Assembly: GCA_017961325.1 (NCBI GenBank)
Contig: JAGCXM010000023.1
Location: 1 to 39,569 of the forward strand
DNA from: a bacterium
GTDB taxonomy: Bacteria > UBP6 > UBA1177
Length of the DNA: 39,569 nucleotides
Direction: 5' to 3'
Shown: positions 14,808 to 22,678 of the stretch, piece after piece
Position numbering within the stretch: position 1 is the stretch's first letter
Layout: the number at the start of each line of letters is the position of its first letter
Translations under genes and position numbers: made by a program
Notes under the pieces: generated by a model
Databases searched by the model: none
Told to the model about the DNA's origin: nothing
Seen by the model: the letters and a program-made list of their open reading frames with translations, nothing else

Positions 14808-16275
14808 CACTGTAACGAACCTGATTTCGCTTCCGCACGAATACGAATGGCTCGATTTCAAGGAAAACTGGTTTTCAAAGGACGAAATCGGCGAATATAT
14901 TTCCGCGATTTCCAACGGCGCGGCTTTGAGCGGGCGGGAATACGGCTATATTGTTTGGGGAGTGAGCGACAAATCGCATGAAATCACCGGAACAACGGTT
15001 AATTTCGACAAGGATATCGAGCACGAACCTTACAAACATTACCTTGCACGCAACTTAAAGCCGAGTCTTGCGTTCGAAGTCGAAGAGGCTGAAATTTCCG
15101 GCAAAAGAGTCGTTTTGCTGACTGTTCCTGCCGCGAAATCCGTTCCGACAAAGTTCATGAATCAGACATTTATCCGGATTGGTTCAAGCAAAGAGAAACT
15201 TTCAAAATTTCCAGAATGGGAAATCCGTCTGCTGAACGTGCTTTCAAACGGAATTCCTACTATCGTGAACACTGCCGCACCTGATTATGCGCAGGATCTG
15301 ACTTTCGAGAAACTCTTTTTGTATTACGGTGCAAAAGGGATCAGACTCAGACGTGACACCTTTAAGAAAACGCTCAAACTGCTGACAGCAGACGGCCGCT
15401 ACAACATAATGGCACTCCTGCTTGCCGATTCAAACGATATTCCGATCCGCGTTTCCGTTTTCAGCGGAAAAACCAAGGCTGACACTCTTTTTTCCGTGAA
15501 AGAATACGGAAATTCCTGCATTTTATATTCCATGGATAAAATACTGGAATACGGCGACGCGATAAACATCATTCAGGCTGACGAGCGAGGGCGGATCTCG
15601 GAACGCAAAGATGTCCCTCTTTTTGATTACGAGGCTTTTCACGAAGCACTTTTGAATGCTTTCATCCACAACAAATGGCTTGCCATGAATGCCCCGATGA
15701 TAAGCGTGTTCACCGACAGAATAGAAATCGTCTCCCACGGCGGGCTTGCGACAGAACAGGATCTCGAAGGTTTTTATAATGGAGTCAGCATTCCAGTTAA
15801 TGAAGCACTTGCCTCTATTTTTCTCCAGCTCAGGCTTAGCGAGCGTTCAGGGCGCGGTGTTCCGACAATCGTCAAGGCATACGGACGCGATTCAATCACT
15901 GTCAAAAAGAATTTTATCGTAGTCACAATTCCCTTCAACAAAATAGATGCCGCACCTTTTGAATTGAATGCCGGTGAGGAAGGAAATGTACAGAAAAACG
16001 AAAAAAGTGACCAGAAATTGCACCATAATTGCACTGTAACTGCACCCGAAACTGAAAATTTGCACTGTAATTGCACTGTAAATGTTCCGGAAATTGCACT
16101 CAAAACATTTATGGCCTTAAAAGAAAATCCACACGCAACAGCAAAAGATTTAGCGAAAATGTTGGGTTTGTCTTTGCGTACCATAAAAAATCATGTAGCT
16201 ATTTTAAAGCAAAACGGCTGTATTGTCCGTATAGGCAGTGATAAATCAGGTCACTGGGAAATTGTAGAAAAATAA
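14791..16275 (+). CDS. AlbA_2/Schlafen-type putative DNA-binding protein with winged helix
   Basis: 494 aa with AAGGAG ahead of the ATG. The N-terminal AlbA_2 domain contains EYEWLDFKENWFSKDEIGEYISAISNGAAL and EYGYIVWGVSD; QTFIRIGSSKEKL is its usual end. A middle segment (FHEALLNAFIHNKW, ISVFTDRIEIVSHGGL, ERSGRGVPTIVKAYG) matches the HATPase_c_4-type region of RecG-like regulators. A winged helix closes the protein (NPHATAKDLAKMLGLSLRTIKNHVAILKQNG). Between them lies a near-duplicate stretch with two CTV/NCTV blocks. Base composition returns to that of the host island here, so it may predate the AT-rich pair inserted before it. Role as regulator or third component is open. Confidence 0.8.
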   Translation: MTNITDTVTNLISLPHEYEWLDFKENWFSKDEIGEYISAISNGAALSGREYGYIVWGVSDKSHEITGTTVNFDKDIEHEPYKHYLARNLKPSLAFEVEEAEISGKRVVLLTVPAAKSVPTKFMNQTFIRIGSSKEKLSKFPEWEIRLLNVLSNGIPTIVNTAAPDYAQDLTFEKLFLYYGAKGIRLRRDTFKKTLKLLTADGRYNIMALLLADSNDIPIRVSVFSGKTKADTLFSVKEYGNSCILYSMDKILEYGDAINIIQADERGRISERKDVPLFDYEAFHEALLNAFIHNKWLAMNAPMISVFTDRIEIVSHGGLATEQDLEGFYNGVSIPVNEALASIFLQLRLSERSGRGVPTIVKAYGRDSITVKKNFIVVTIPFNKIDAAPFELNAGEEGNVQKNEKSDQKLHHNCTVTAPETENLHCNCTVNVPEIALKTFMALKENPHATAKDLAKMLGLSLRTIKNHVAILKQNGCIVRIGSDKSGHWEIVEK

Positions 16276-16298
16276 CTGTCAATCCGACCAGACAGAAA

Positions 16299-16338
16299 TT
16301 GACACGGTGTCATTTTTATTTATTCTGACACGGTGTCG
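16299..16338 (+). promoter_or_regulatory. Operator-promoter of the cyclophilin-like lipoprotein gene
   Basis: O2 TGACACGGTGTCA (16300-16312) contains the -35 TTGACA (16299-16304). The -10 TATTCT (16321-16326) abuts O3 TGACACGGTGTCG (16326-16338). The spacer is 16 bp. ATGAGGTTCG (16341-16350) follows. This is the cleanest promoter of the set. Confidence 0.82.
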
Positions 16339-16366
16339 AAATGAGGTTCGTTTTTTCGGAGGTTTT

Positions 16367-16861
16367 ATGAAAAAGATTGTAACTTTTGTTTTGGTGTTGT
16401 TCATGCTTTTCGTGACATCGTGCGGAGTTGAAGCCGCTGATTCCGAGAAGTCGTCTGAATACCAGAATGGTCAGAATTCCCAATCTGAAACGGAGGCTGC
16501 TATGAAAATTTCAATCACAATAAACGGAAATGATAAACTCTCCGCGACACTTTCGGACAACTCATCCTCCAAAGCTTTTTATGAATTACTGAAAAAAGGC
16601 GAAATCACTGTTAAAATGCATGATTACGGCAACTTCGAGAAGGTCGGCGACTTACCGCAGTCTCTGCCGCGCAATGATACACAGATTACGACTAAACCTG
16701 GTGACATAATTCTTTATCAAGGTAATCAGATTACGATTTACTACGATACAAACAGCTGGAATTTCACGCTGCTCGGCAGAGTTGACGGCAAAACACAGGC
16801 AGAACTCAAAGCGATTCTTGGTGAAGGCGATGTGACGGCGGTATTTGCTGTGTTGGAATAA
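16367..16861 (+). CDS. Cyclophilin-like-fold lipoprotein
   Basis: 164 aa from the ATG at 16367 (CGGAGG upstream). The lipobox is FVTSC (Cys19). A short Ser/Gln/Glu linker is followed by a cyclophilin-like (PF18050-type) domain: MKISITINGNDKLSATLSDN, AFYELLKKGEITVKMHDYGNFEKVGDLP, KPGDIILYQGNQITIYYDTNSWNFTLLG. The family has a cyclophilin-like barrel without known isomerase activity and frequently sits beside flavodoxin and reductase genes. Internal GGAGG (16492-16496), 5 nt, then in-frame ATG (16502, Met46) is placed exactly at the domain's first residue. It is the first gene of a unit that continues into the metallo-beta-lactamase-fold gene 22 nt later. Confidence 0.85.
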   Translation: MKKIVTFVLVLFMLFVTSCGVEAADSEKSSEYQNGQNSQSETEAAMKISITINGNDKLSATLSDNSSSKAFYELLKKGEITVKMHDYGNFEKVGDLPQSLPRNDTQITTKPGDIILYQGNQITIYYDTNSWNFTLLGRVDGKTQAELKAILGEGDVTAVFAVLE

Positions 16862-16883
16862 TGTTCGTTTTTAAATTGTGACT

Positions 16884-17966
16884 ATGAAAACTCAGAGAAA
16901 GCTGATAATGATTGTTTCAATAGTTCTCTCGGTTCTGATTGTTCTTGGATGCACCGGCGTGTTGTTTCTGAATCAGGCGAGTTTCGGGCGTATTCCGCAG
17001 GGAAAACGCCTTGAGTGCATCATGCAGTCGCCGAATTACAATGGCAGTGAGTTCGTAAACGAAGAAAAGACGGTCACCATGACGGGAGACCGCGGTTTTT
17101 TGAAGGTTTGGTGCGATTTCCTTTTCGGAGACAAGTCGAAAACTGTTCCCCGTGAGCCGATGAATGTTATCAGAACGGATCTGAAGTCGCTTCCCGATGA
17201 TCGCGACTGGATCGTCTGGTTCGGCCATTCCTCCTATCTGATGAATCTCTCCGGAAAGAAGATTCTCGTTGATCCTATATTTTATCAGGCTTCCCCCGTC
17301 AGTTTCGTGAACAAAATGTTCAAAGGTACCGATGTTTACAAGCCTTCCGATATGCTGGATATCGATTTTCTGGTGATCACGCACGACCACTGGGATCATC
17401 TTGACTATCAGGCTGTGACTGAGCTTGAGCCCAGCGTAAAAAAGGTCGTTACGGGGCTTGGCGTGGGTGAACATCTGGAATATTGGGGCTACGCTGAAGA
17501 AAAACTCACGGAGCTCGACTGGTGGGAAGCTGTCGATTTGGGCGGCGGATTCAAGGTTACGGCGACTCCGGCACGCCATTTTTCAGGGCGCGATCTGCAC
17601 CGCAACAAGACCTTGTGGGCATCCTTTGTCTTTGTTTCGCCGAAGCGGACGGTTTGGATCGGCGGAGATTCAGGCTACGGCAGGCACTTTTCTGAGATCG
17701 GTGAAAAATTCAAAAATATCGACCTTGCGATCCTCGAAAACGGTCAGTACAACAGCGACTGGTCGCAGATCCACACCATGCCTGAATTTCTGGCAAAAGA
17801 AATGAGCGAGCTCGGTGCAGCCCGCTACATGACAGTTCACCACTCCCGTTTCTGTCTCAGCAACCACGCCTACACCGAGCCGCTTGAAAATGCCAGACGA
17901 GCTGCTGCGGAATCAGGAAAACCTGTTCTTATGCCGCAGATGGGCGAAGTAGTTTATTTGGAATAA
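16884..17966 (+). CDS. Membrane-anchored metallo-beta-lactamase-fold hydrolase (NAPE-PLD-like)
   Basis: 360 aa from the ATG at 16884; a GTG at 16878 is possible and neither has a good RBS, so coupling to the upstream gene is likely. The N-terminal hydrophobic segment (IMIVSIVLSVLIVLGCTGVLF) is a membrane anchor or lipobox. The hydrolase domain has WFGHSSYLMNLSGKKILVDP, VITHDHWDHLD (HxHxDH), TPARHFSGRD, WIGGDSGYG and YMTVHHSRF, the pattern of UlaG/NAPE-PLD-like zinc phosphodiesterases. An ATAATGTTCG box (16858-16867) overlaps the end of the previous gene with no operator beside it. The substrate is unknown; acting outside the cytoplasm is inferred. Confidence 0.85.
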   Translation: MKTQRKLIMIVSIVLSVLIVLGCTGVLFLNQASFGRIPQGKRLECIMQSPNYNGSEFVNEEKTVTMTGDRGFLKVWCDFLFGDKSKTVPREPMNVIRTDLKSLPDDRDWIVWFGHSSYLMNLSGKKILVDPIFYQASPVSFVNKMFKGTDVYKPSDMLDIDFLVITHDHWDHLDYQAVTELEPSVKKVVTGLGVGEHLEYWGYAEEKLTELDWWEAVDLGGGFKVTATPARHFSGRDLHRNKTLWASFVFVSPKRTVWIGGDSGYGRHFSEIGEKFKNIDLAILENGQYNSDWSQIHTMPEFLAKEMSELGAARYMTVHHSRFCLSNHAYTEPLENARRAAAESGKPVLMPQMGEVVYLE

Positions 17967-17970
17967 AACC

Positions 17971-18006
17971 TGACACGATGTCAAAATAAAAATTGACACG
18001 GTGTCA
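17971..18006. promoter_or_regulatory. Paired island operators upstream of the TetR gene
   Basis: TGACACGATGTCA (17971-17983) and TGACACGGTGTCA (17994-18006), 23 bp apart. TTGACA (17993-17998) is present but no good -10 follows at 16-17 bp, so these may act with the nearer TetR promoter. Confidence 0.65.
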
Positions 18007-18063
18007 ACGTATCAGCTTTAAAATTTATGTAAAATCAGTATGTTATCAACTTTTTTAAAAATA

Positions 18064-18105
18064 TTGACTTAAAGTCATTGACTTTGAGTCTGAATTTGTT
18101 ATTGT
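18064..18105 (+). promoter_or_regulatory. Probable autoregulated promoter of the TetR gene
   Basis: A perfect palindrome TGACTTAAAGTCA (18065-18077) is followed by an imperfect TGACTTTGAGTCT (18079-18091). TTGACT (18078-18083), 16 bp, TATTGT (18100-18105) forms a promoter inside the second palindrome. The frame TGAC...GTCA is shared with the island operator, but inner bases differ. Confidence 0.6.
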
Positions 18106-18125
18106 CTTTGGCGGAGGTGACTGCT

Positions 18126-18728
18126 ATGACTAAAAGACAGGAACAGGCTTTGAAAACAAAGGAAAAAATTTTGAAGGAAGCGGCGAAGATGGTAGCGGAA
18201 AACGGCGTGGACAATCTTAATGTCGATGTTCTGACGGAACGTTGCGGAGTCGCAAAGGGAACTTTCTACACTTACTTCAAGCACAAAGAAGATGTGATTT
18301 TTGAAATCTGCCGGGATCTGTTTGCGCAGATAGAAGAGCGTATGCAGCAGATGACTAACAAAAGCATTGTTGAAAGGCTCGCCTATTATTTCGACGAGTT
18401 CATGAAGGAGGTCGAAAGATACGATGTCAACATTACAAGAGCATGGATCAGGGGTGTTATTGATCCTAACAATGCACCGGCAAACTTTGACAGTAAAAAA
18501 TGGCAGTATGATGTCGAAATGCTTGAAAACATTTTGAAAAACGCAGTAAAAAACAAGGAACTGAAGAAGAATACTCCGGTGGAACTGCTGACACACATCA
18601 TTATTTCGCAGCTTTACGGCATGATGACGGTGTGGTGCATGTCCGACTGCGAGTTTGAACCGAAGGAATGGACAAAAAAGTTCTGCGATGTCCAGCTGAA
18701 AGCTATTCTTGAAAAATATTTGGTTTAA
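18126..18728 (+). CDS. TetR-family repressor, candidate master regulator of the island
   Basis: 200 aa from the ATG at 18126 (GGAGGTGA, 5 nt spacing). N-terminal helix-turn-helix: KTKEKILKEAAKMVAENG, LTERCGVAKGTFYTYFKHKEDVIFEIC. The C-terminal ligand-binding half is all-helical (MLENILKNAVKNKELKKNTPVELLTHIIISQLYGMM) and resembles TetR proteins that sense small hydrophobic or electrophilic compounds. It is the first gene of a unit with an aldo/keto reductase, a flavodoxin and a second aldo/keto reductase. Its central position, its own palindromic promoter and the adjacent island operators make it the best candidate to bind TGACAC-N-GTGTCA, though the TetR at 27743 is an alternative. Confidence 0.92.
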   Translation: MTKRQEQALKTKEKILKEAAKMVAENGVDNLNVDVLTERCGVAKGTFYTYFKHKEDVIFEICRDLFAQIEERMQQMTNKSIVERLAYYFDEFMKEVERYDVNITRAWIRGVIDPNNAPANFDSKKWQYDVEMLENILKNAVKNKELKKNTPVELLTHIIISQLYGMMTVWCMSDCEFEPKEWTKKFCDVQLKAILEKYLV

Positions 18729-18740
18729 AAGGAGAAAATC

Positions 18741-19583
18741 ATGCAGAAAGTAAAACTCAACAACGGTATCGAGTGCCCTGTTATCGGCATTGGAACTTTC
18801 ATGATCTCGCCTGCTGATGCGGAAGTGAGCGTTCGCGAAGCACTCAAAATGGGTTATGAACTGGTCGATACAGCTGCGGCGTATCAGAACGAAAGAGCCT
18901 GCGGGCGCGGTATCAAAACAAGCGGTATTCCTAGGGAAAAAGTATTCGTCTCCACAAAACTCTGGCCAAGCGAATACGAAAACGAAAATGCGGTCGATGA
19001 AACGCTTGAACGTCTCGGTCTTGACTATGTCGATCTTCTTTTCATCCATCAGCCGGCTGGAAACTGGCTTTCCGGCTACAGACTTCTTGAAAAGGCATAC
19101 AAAGAAGGCAAGGCGAAGTCGATCGGTATCAGCAATTTCGAGGGAAAATACCTCGATGAGCTTCAGAAAGAGTGGGAGATCGTCCCGCAGTTCATTCAGG
19201 CTGAGGCGCATCCTTACTTCCCGCAGGGAGAACTTAGAAAAACTCTCGACAAGTACGGCATCAAGCTGATGAGCTGGTATCCGCTCGGACACGGCGACAG
19301 ATCGCTCATCGAAGAGCCTCTTTTCAAGCGTCTTGCTGAAAAATACGGCAAAAGCAGCGCGCAGGTGATCCTCCGCTGGCACACGCAGATGGGCTTTGTC
19401 GTGATCCCGGGCAGCAAAAACGTCGCCCACATAAAGGACAATCTCGACATCATGGATTTCAATCTTACTGATGCAGAGATGGCAGAGATCGCTACTCTCA
19501 ACAAAGGTGTTAGATATTACACCAGAACGGATGAAGCTCTCACAGGATTCGCACTGTGGCACCCCGAATATGAAAAAGCATGA
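18741..19583 (+). CDS. Aldo/keto reductase (AKR)
   Basis: 280 aa, AAAGGAG upstream, 12 nt after the TetR gene. Full AKR barrel with tetrad D43, Y48, K73, H103 (ELVDTAAAYQNE, STKLW, LLFIHQP) and the NADPH-binding end (ILRWHTQMGFVVIPGSKN). It is close to the 2,5-diketo-gluconate/methylglyoxal reductase type. Cytoplasmic, likely NADPH-dependent reduction of aldehydes or ketones. Co-transcribed with its probable regulator, which suits an inducible detoxification unit. No oddities. Confidence 0.93.
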   Translation: MQKVKLNNGIECPVIGIGTFMISPADAEVSVREALKMGYELVDTAAAYQNERACGRGIKTSGIPREKVFVSTKLWPSEYENENAVDETLERLGLDYVDLLFIHQPAGNWLSGYRLLEKAYKEGKAKSIGISNFEGKYLDELQKEWEIVPQFIQAEAHPYFPQGELRKTLDKYGIKLMSWYPLGHGDRSLIEEPLFKRLAEKYGKSSAQVILRWHTQMGFVVIPGSKNVAHIKDNLDIMDFNLTDAEMAEIATLNKGVRYYTRTDEALTGFALWHPEYEKA

Positions 19584-19604
19584 TTTAAAATAGAGGAGAT
19601 TAAG

Positions 19605-20240
19605 ATGGGAAGGATCATTTTTACGATTTTTGCAGTTGTTGTATTAGGCATCTGCCTTACTTTATCGGCTAAAAACACAAATACGGAGAAAAAGACAATG
19701 GAAAACACTAACAAAAACCGCAAAGTTCTCGTCGCTTACTTTTCGAGAACCGGCGAGCAGTATTCGGTCGGCAACATCAGTGAGGGAAACACCGCGATAA
19801 TCGCGAAAATGATAGCTGCGAAAACGGGCGGCGACCTTTTTGAGATCAAGGTGGCAAAGGATAACTACCCGAAAGGATATTCCGCGCTGACGGATTATGC
19901 GAAAGAGGAAAAACAGAAGAAAGCGAGACCTGAGATCGTCGGAAAAGTGGCGAAATTCGCGGACTACGACACTGTTTTCATCGGCTATCCGAACTGGTGG
20001 AGCGACATGCCGATGCCGGTATATACGTTTCTGGAAAGCTACGACTTCACGAACAAAAACGTCGTTCCATTCTGCACCCACGAGGGAAGCGGGATCGGCG
20101 GAACCGAAAACAACGTCAAAAACGCGGCGAAAGGCTCCAAAGCACTGAAAGGTTTCGCGATTTACGGCCACACCGCGCAGAACGAAAGGGCTGAAGCCGA
20201 GAAAAAAGTTTCGCATTGGCTGAAAGAGATAGGGTTTTAA
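19605..20240 (+). CDS. Membrane-anchored or exported flavodoxin
   Basis: 211 aa, GAGGAG before the ATG. Residues 4-21 are hydrophobic (signal peptide or uncleaved anchor), then a short polar linker, then the flavodoxin_4 domain: KVLVAYFSRTGEQYSVG, TVFIGYPNWWSDMPMPVYTFLESYDF, VPFCTHEGSGIGGTENN. GGAG (19685-19688), 9 nt, then in-frame ATG (19698, Met32) sits just before the domain, so a second, cytoplasmic start is possible. It lies between two aldo/keto reductase genes in the TetR operon, suggesting it works in the same reductive response. Confidence 0.9.
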   Translation: MGRIIFTIFAVVVLGICLTLSAKNTNTEKKTMENTNKNRKVLVAYFSRTGEQYSVGNISEGNTAIIAKMIAAKTGGDLFEIKVAKDNYPKGYSALTDYAKEEKQKKARPEIVGKVAKFADYDTVFIGYPNWWSDMPMPVYTFLESYDFTNKNVVPFCTHEGSGIGGTENNVKNAAKGSKALKGFAIYGHTAQNERAEAEKKVSHWLKEIGF

Positions 20241-20279
20241 TTGACCAAGCTTGGAAAACAACGATTTAAGGAGGATTTC

Positions 20280-21293
20280 ATGCAATACACGGAATTGGGA
20301 AACACGGGGATCAAAGTGTCGCGCATCTGCGTCGGCGGAATGAGTTTCGGAGAAGCGTCTGAGAGGTTCCATCAGTGGACTCTGAATCAGGATGACACAC
20401 AGAAAATGATCGAACATGCCTACAGTCTCGGCGTGAATTTTATCGACACTGCAAACTGCTACAGCTTCGGTACGAGCGAAGAATACATCGGAAAATCGCT
20501 CAAGAATCTCGGGATCGGGCGCGATAAGGTAGTGCTTGCGTCAAAAGTCTACTTCAATGAGGGCAAGCTCTCAAAAGCGGCGATCCTGCGCGAAATCGAT
20601 GGAACATTATCGCGGCTCGGTACGGACTATCTAGATCTTTATCAGATCCACCGCTTCGATTATTCAACTCCGGTAGAAGAGACTATGGAGACGCTTGACA
20701 GTCTTGTCAAAGCCGGGAAAGTAAGGGCTATCGGCGCGAGTGCTATGTACGGCTATCAGTTCCATAATATGCAGATCGCGGCGGAGAAAAACGGCTGGAC
20801 GAAATTCTCAACTATGCAGAATCACTACAATCTTCTTTACCGCGAGGATGAACGTGAACTGATTCCCGTTTGCAGACAGTACGGGGTTTCGCTTATTCCG
20901 TACAGCCCTCTTGCCGGCGGACATCTTGCGCATAAAGGCTGGGAGTCGGGAAGCAGACGTTCTCAAACAGATAAAGTTATCCGCGACAAATACGATTCCG
21001 AAATGGAAAATAACCTTGAAATCATCGCAAAAGTGGCTGATATGGCTGAAAAATACGGAGTTTCTATGACTGAGATCGCGCTCGCATGGCATTTCACGAA
21101 GGGAGTGGCAGCTCCGATCGTCGGTGCAACAAGCATGGCGCATTTTGATGATGCAGTCAGGGCAGTTGATCTGAAACTCTCGGAAGATGATGCAAAGACA
21201 CTCGAAAGTGCCTACAAACCGCACAAAATAACGGGTGCACTCAGTGAAGAAAGCGGCGACAAGAATTTCGACAGAATAACAGCAAAAAAATAG
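20280..21293 (+). CDS. Aldo/keto reductase, YajO/Tas-like
   Basis: 337 aa from the ATG at 20280 (AAGGAGG upstream; a TTG at 20241 is rejected). Tetrad D56, Y61, K89, H124 in NFIDTANCYSFGTSEE, ASKVYF and YQIHRFD. The longer loops and the C-terminal ALAWHFTKGVAAPIVGATSM motif are typical of the YajO/Tas group rather than the shorter enzyme upstream. Cytoplasmic NAD(P)H-dependent carbonyl reductase of unknown substrate. Last gene of the TetR-led operon; a single operator separates it from the next unit. Confidence 0.93.
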   Translation: MQYTELGNTGIKVSRICVGGMSFGEASERFHQWTLNQDDTQKMIEHAYSLGVNFIDTANCYSFGTSEEYIGKSLKNLGIGRDKVVLASKVYFNEGKLSKAAILREIDGTLSRLGTDYLDLYQIHRFDYSTPVEETMETLDSLVKAGKVRAIGASAMYGYQFHNMQIAAEKNGWTKFSTMQNHYNLLYREDERELIPVCRQYGVSLIPYSPLAGGHLAHKGWESGSRRSQTDKVIRDKYDSEMENNLEIIAKVADMAEKYGVSMTEIALAWHFTKGVAAPIVGATSMAHFDDAVRAVDLKLSEDDAKTLESAYKPHKITGALSEESGDKNFDRITAKK

Positions 21294-21301
21294 TATAAAC
21301 C

Positions 21302-21314
21302 TGGCACGGTGTCA
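21302..21314. promoter_or_regulatory. Single operator before the CMD-cupin-flavodoxin unit
   Basis: TGGCACGGTGTCA, followed directly by the box ATGATGTTCA (21317-21326). No -35/-10 pair with the standard spacing is visible, so the unit may partly depend on read-through. Confidence 0.55.
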
Positions 21315-21346
21315 AAATGATGTTCATTTTTTTTATTGGAGGATTT

Positions 21347-22111
21347 ATGAGAAAATTTTTAGGAGTGATAATTATGAATGCGATTTTGACAACGACTGTT
21401 TCCGCATGGTCTTATCTGGACGAGTTGAAAAAAACAGACCCCGAATTTGCTCAGTTTTTCGCCGCTTTTTCGCAGAATGAAGTCGTAAATGAAAATGGTG
21501 TCAGGCTTGACGAAAAAACGAGGCATATCGCAATCTTAGCCGCTATGCTCGGACGCGGCGCAGTCGATTTTTATCCGGAAATGCTTGCTGAATCGCTTGA
21601 CAGCGGTGTAACTCCGGTCGAGGCAAGGGAAATTCTCTATCAGGCTGTAGCTTACTGCGGAATCGGCAGGATCTATCCTTTCTTCAAGGCGACAAACTAT
21701 GTCTTCAAAAAGAAAAAAATCAGAATTCCTCTTGCCGGTCAGTCAACTACAACACCTGAAACACGTCTTCAGAAAGGAGCGGAGAAGCAGATCGAGATTT
21801 TTGGAGAGGGAATGCGCGATTTCTATAAAAAAGGCTATATGAACCGCTGGCTTGCAGACAACTGTTTCGGTGATTATTACACGAGGACAGGGCTTACGGT
21901 GCAGCAGCGAGAACTGGTGACATTCTGCTACATAGCGGCTGACGGCACGAACGAAGCGCAGCTCAGGGCACATATAAACGGCAACAACCTTGTCGGTAAC
22001 AACAAAGAGTTCCTTATTTCGGTCGCGTCTCAGATCATGCCGTATATCGGCTATCCGAGGACGCTTAATATCATTGCAGCTGTAAACGAAACTTTAGGAG
22101 ATAAAAAATGA
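21347..22111 (+). CDS. Exported carboxymuconolactone-decarboxylase-like protein
   Basis: 254 aa from the ATG at 21347 (GGAGG upstream). Residues 1-20 form a signal peptide (VSA|WS). Two CMD-like halves follow: DEKTRHIAILAAMLGRGAVDFYPEML...AREILYQAVAYCGIGRIYP and LTVQQRELVTFCYIAADGTNEAQLRAHINGNNLVGN. The AhpD CxxC redox pair is absent, so peroxidase activity is unlikely. AGGAG (21361-21365), 8 nt, then in-frame ATG (21374, Met10) lies inside the signal peptide. The stop overlaps the cupin start by 4 nt (ATGA). CMD-cupin neighbours recur in redox clusters; here both carry export signals. Confidence 0.82.
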   Translation: MRKFLGVIIMNAILTTTVSAWSYLDELKKTDPEFAQFFAAFSQNEVVNENGVRLDEKTRHIAILAAMLGRGAVDFYPEMLAESLDSGVTPVEAREILYQAVAYCGIGRIYPFFKATNYVFKKKKIRIPLAGQSTTTPETRLQKGAEKQIEIFGEGMRDFYKKGYMNRWLADNCFGDYYTRTGLTVQQRELVTFCYIAADGTNEAQLRAHINGNNLVGNNKEFLISVASQIMPYIGYPRTLNIIAAVNETLGDKK

Positions 22112-22653
22112 GAAATTTTTCAGAAAAAACAATTGCATTCCTTCTTGCCGCAGCATTTATCTGCATGACGGCGTGCGCATCAACCCAAAAAACAGGAGAA
22201 AACACGATGAAAGAGAAAACGAACACAAAAGTTCAGGCTGAAAACATCAGCGATTATGCTGAAAAATCTATGTTCGCAGTCGGCGAACCGAACACTGCTT
22301 ACGCAAAATATTTTATCGGAAACAGCTGGCTCGCGCCTCTCAACAGCGAAGATGCTTCGATAGCAAATGTCACTTTCGAACCGGGCTGCCGCAACAACTG
22401 GCACATTCATCACTGTTCGTCGCAGATACTTGTCGGAGTCGGCGGAAAAGGGTGGATCCAGTTCGAAGGCAAAGAGCCGCAAGCAATCAACGAAGGTGAC
22501 GTCATCCGCATTCCGCCTGAGGTCAAGCACTGGCACGGTGCGGCAGCAGACAGCTGGTTTTCGCACCTTTCGATAACGGTAAACACCTGCGAAGGAGCCG
22601 GTTCTGAGTGGCTTGAGCCGGTAAGTGACGAAGAATACAGCAAAATCAAATAA
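22108..22653 (+). CDS. Cupin-domain lipoprotein
   Basis: 181 aa. The lipobox is CMTAC (Cys22). The cupin domain starts near residue 55: ANVTFEPGCRNNWHIHHCSSQILVGVGG and GDVIRIPPEVKHWHGAA give the two metal-binding motifs with His in the expected places. Such small cupins are often isomerases or dioxygenase-like, or have no known activity. AGGAG (22194-22198), 8 nt, then in-frame ATG (22207, Met34) follows the lipoprotein linker. Translationally coupled to the CMD-like gene (ATGA overlap) and followed after 25 nt by a flavodoxin gene. Confidence 0.85.
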   Translation: MRNFSEKTIAFLLAAAFICMTACASTQKTGENTMKEKTNTKVQAENISDYAEKSMFAVGEPNTAYAKYFIGNSWLAPLNSEDASIANVTFEPGCRNNWHIHHCSSQILVGVGGKGWIQFEGKEPQAINEGDVIRIPPEVKHWHGAAADSWFSHLSITVNTCEGAGSEWLEPVSDEEYSKIK

Positions 22654-22678
22654 GGAAATCGGAACAAAGGAGAAACTT

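Noticed and set aside
18099-19562. 487-aa open frame on the minus strand
   Set aside because: It lies exactly opposite the TetR and aldo/keto reductase genes, which have clear motifs and ribosome-binding sites; the antisense protein has no recognisable domain.
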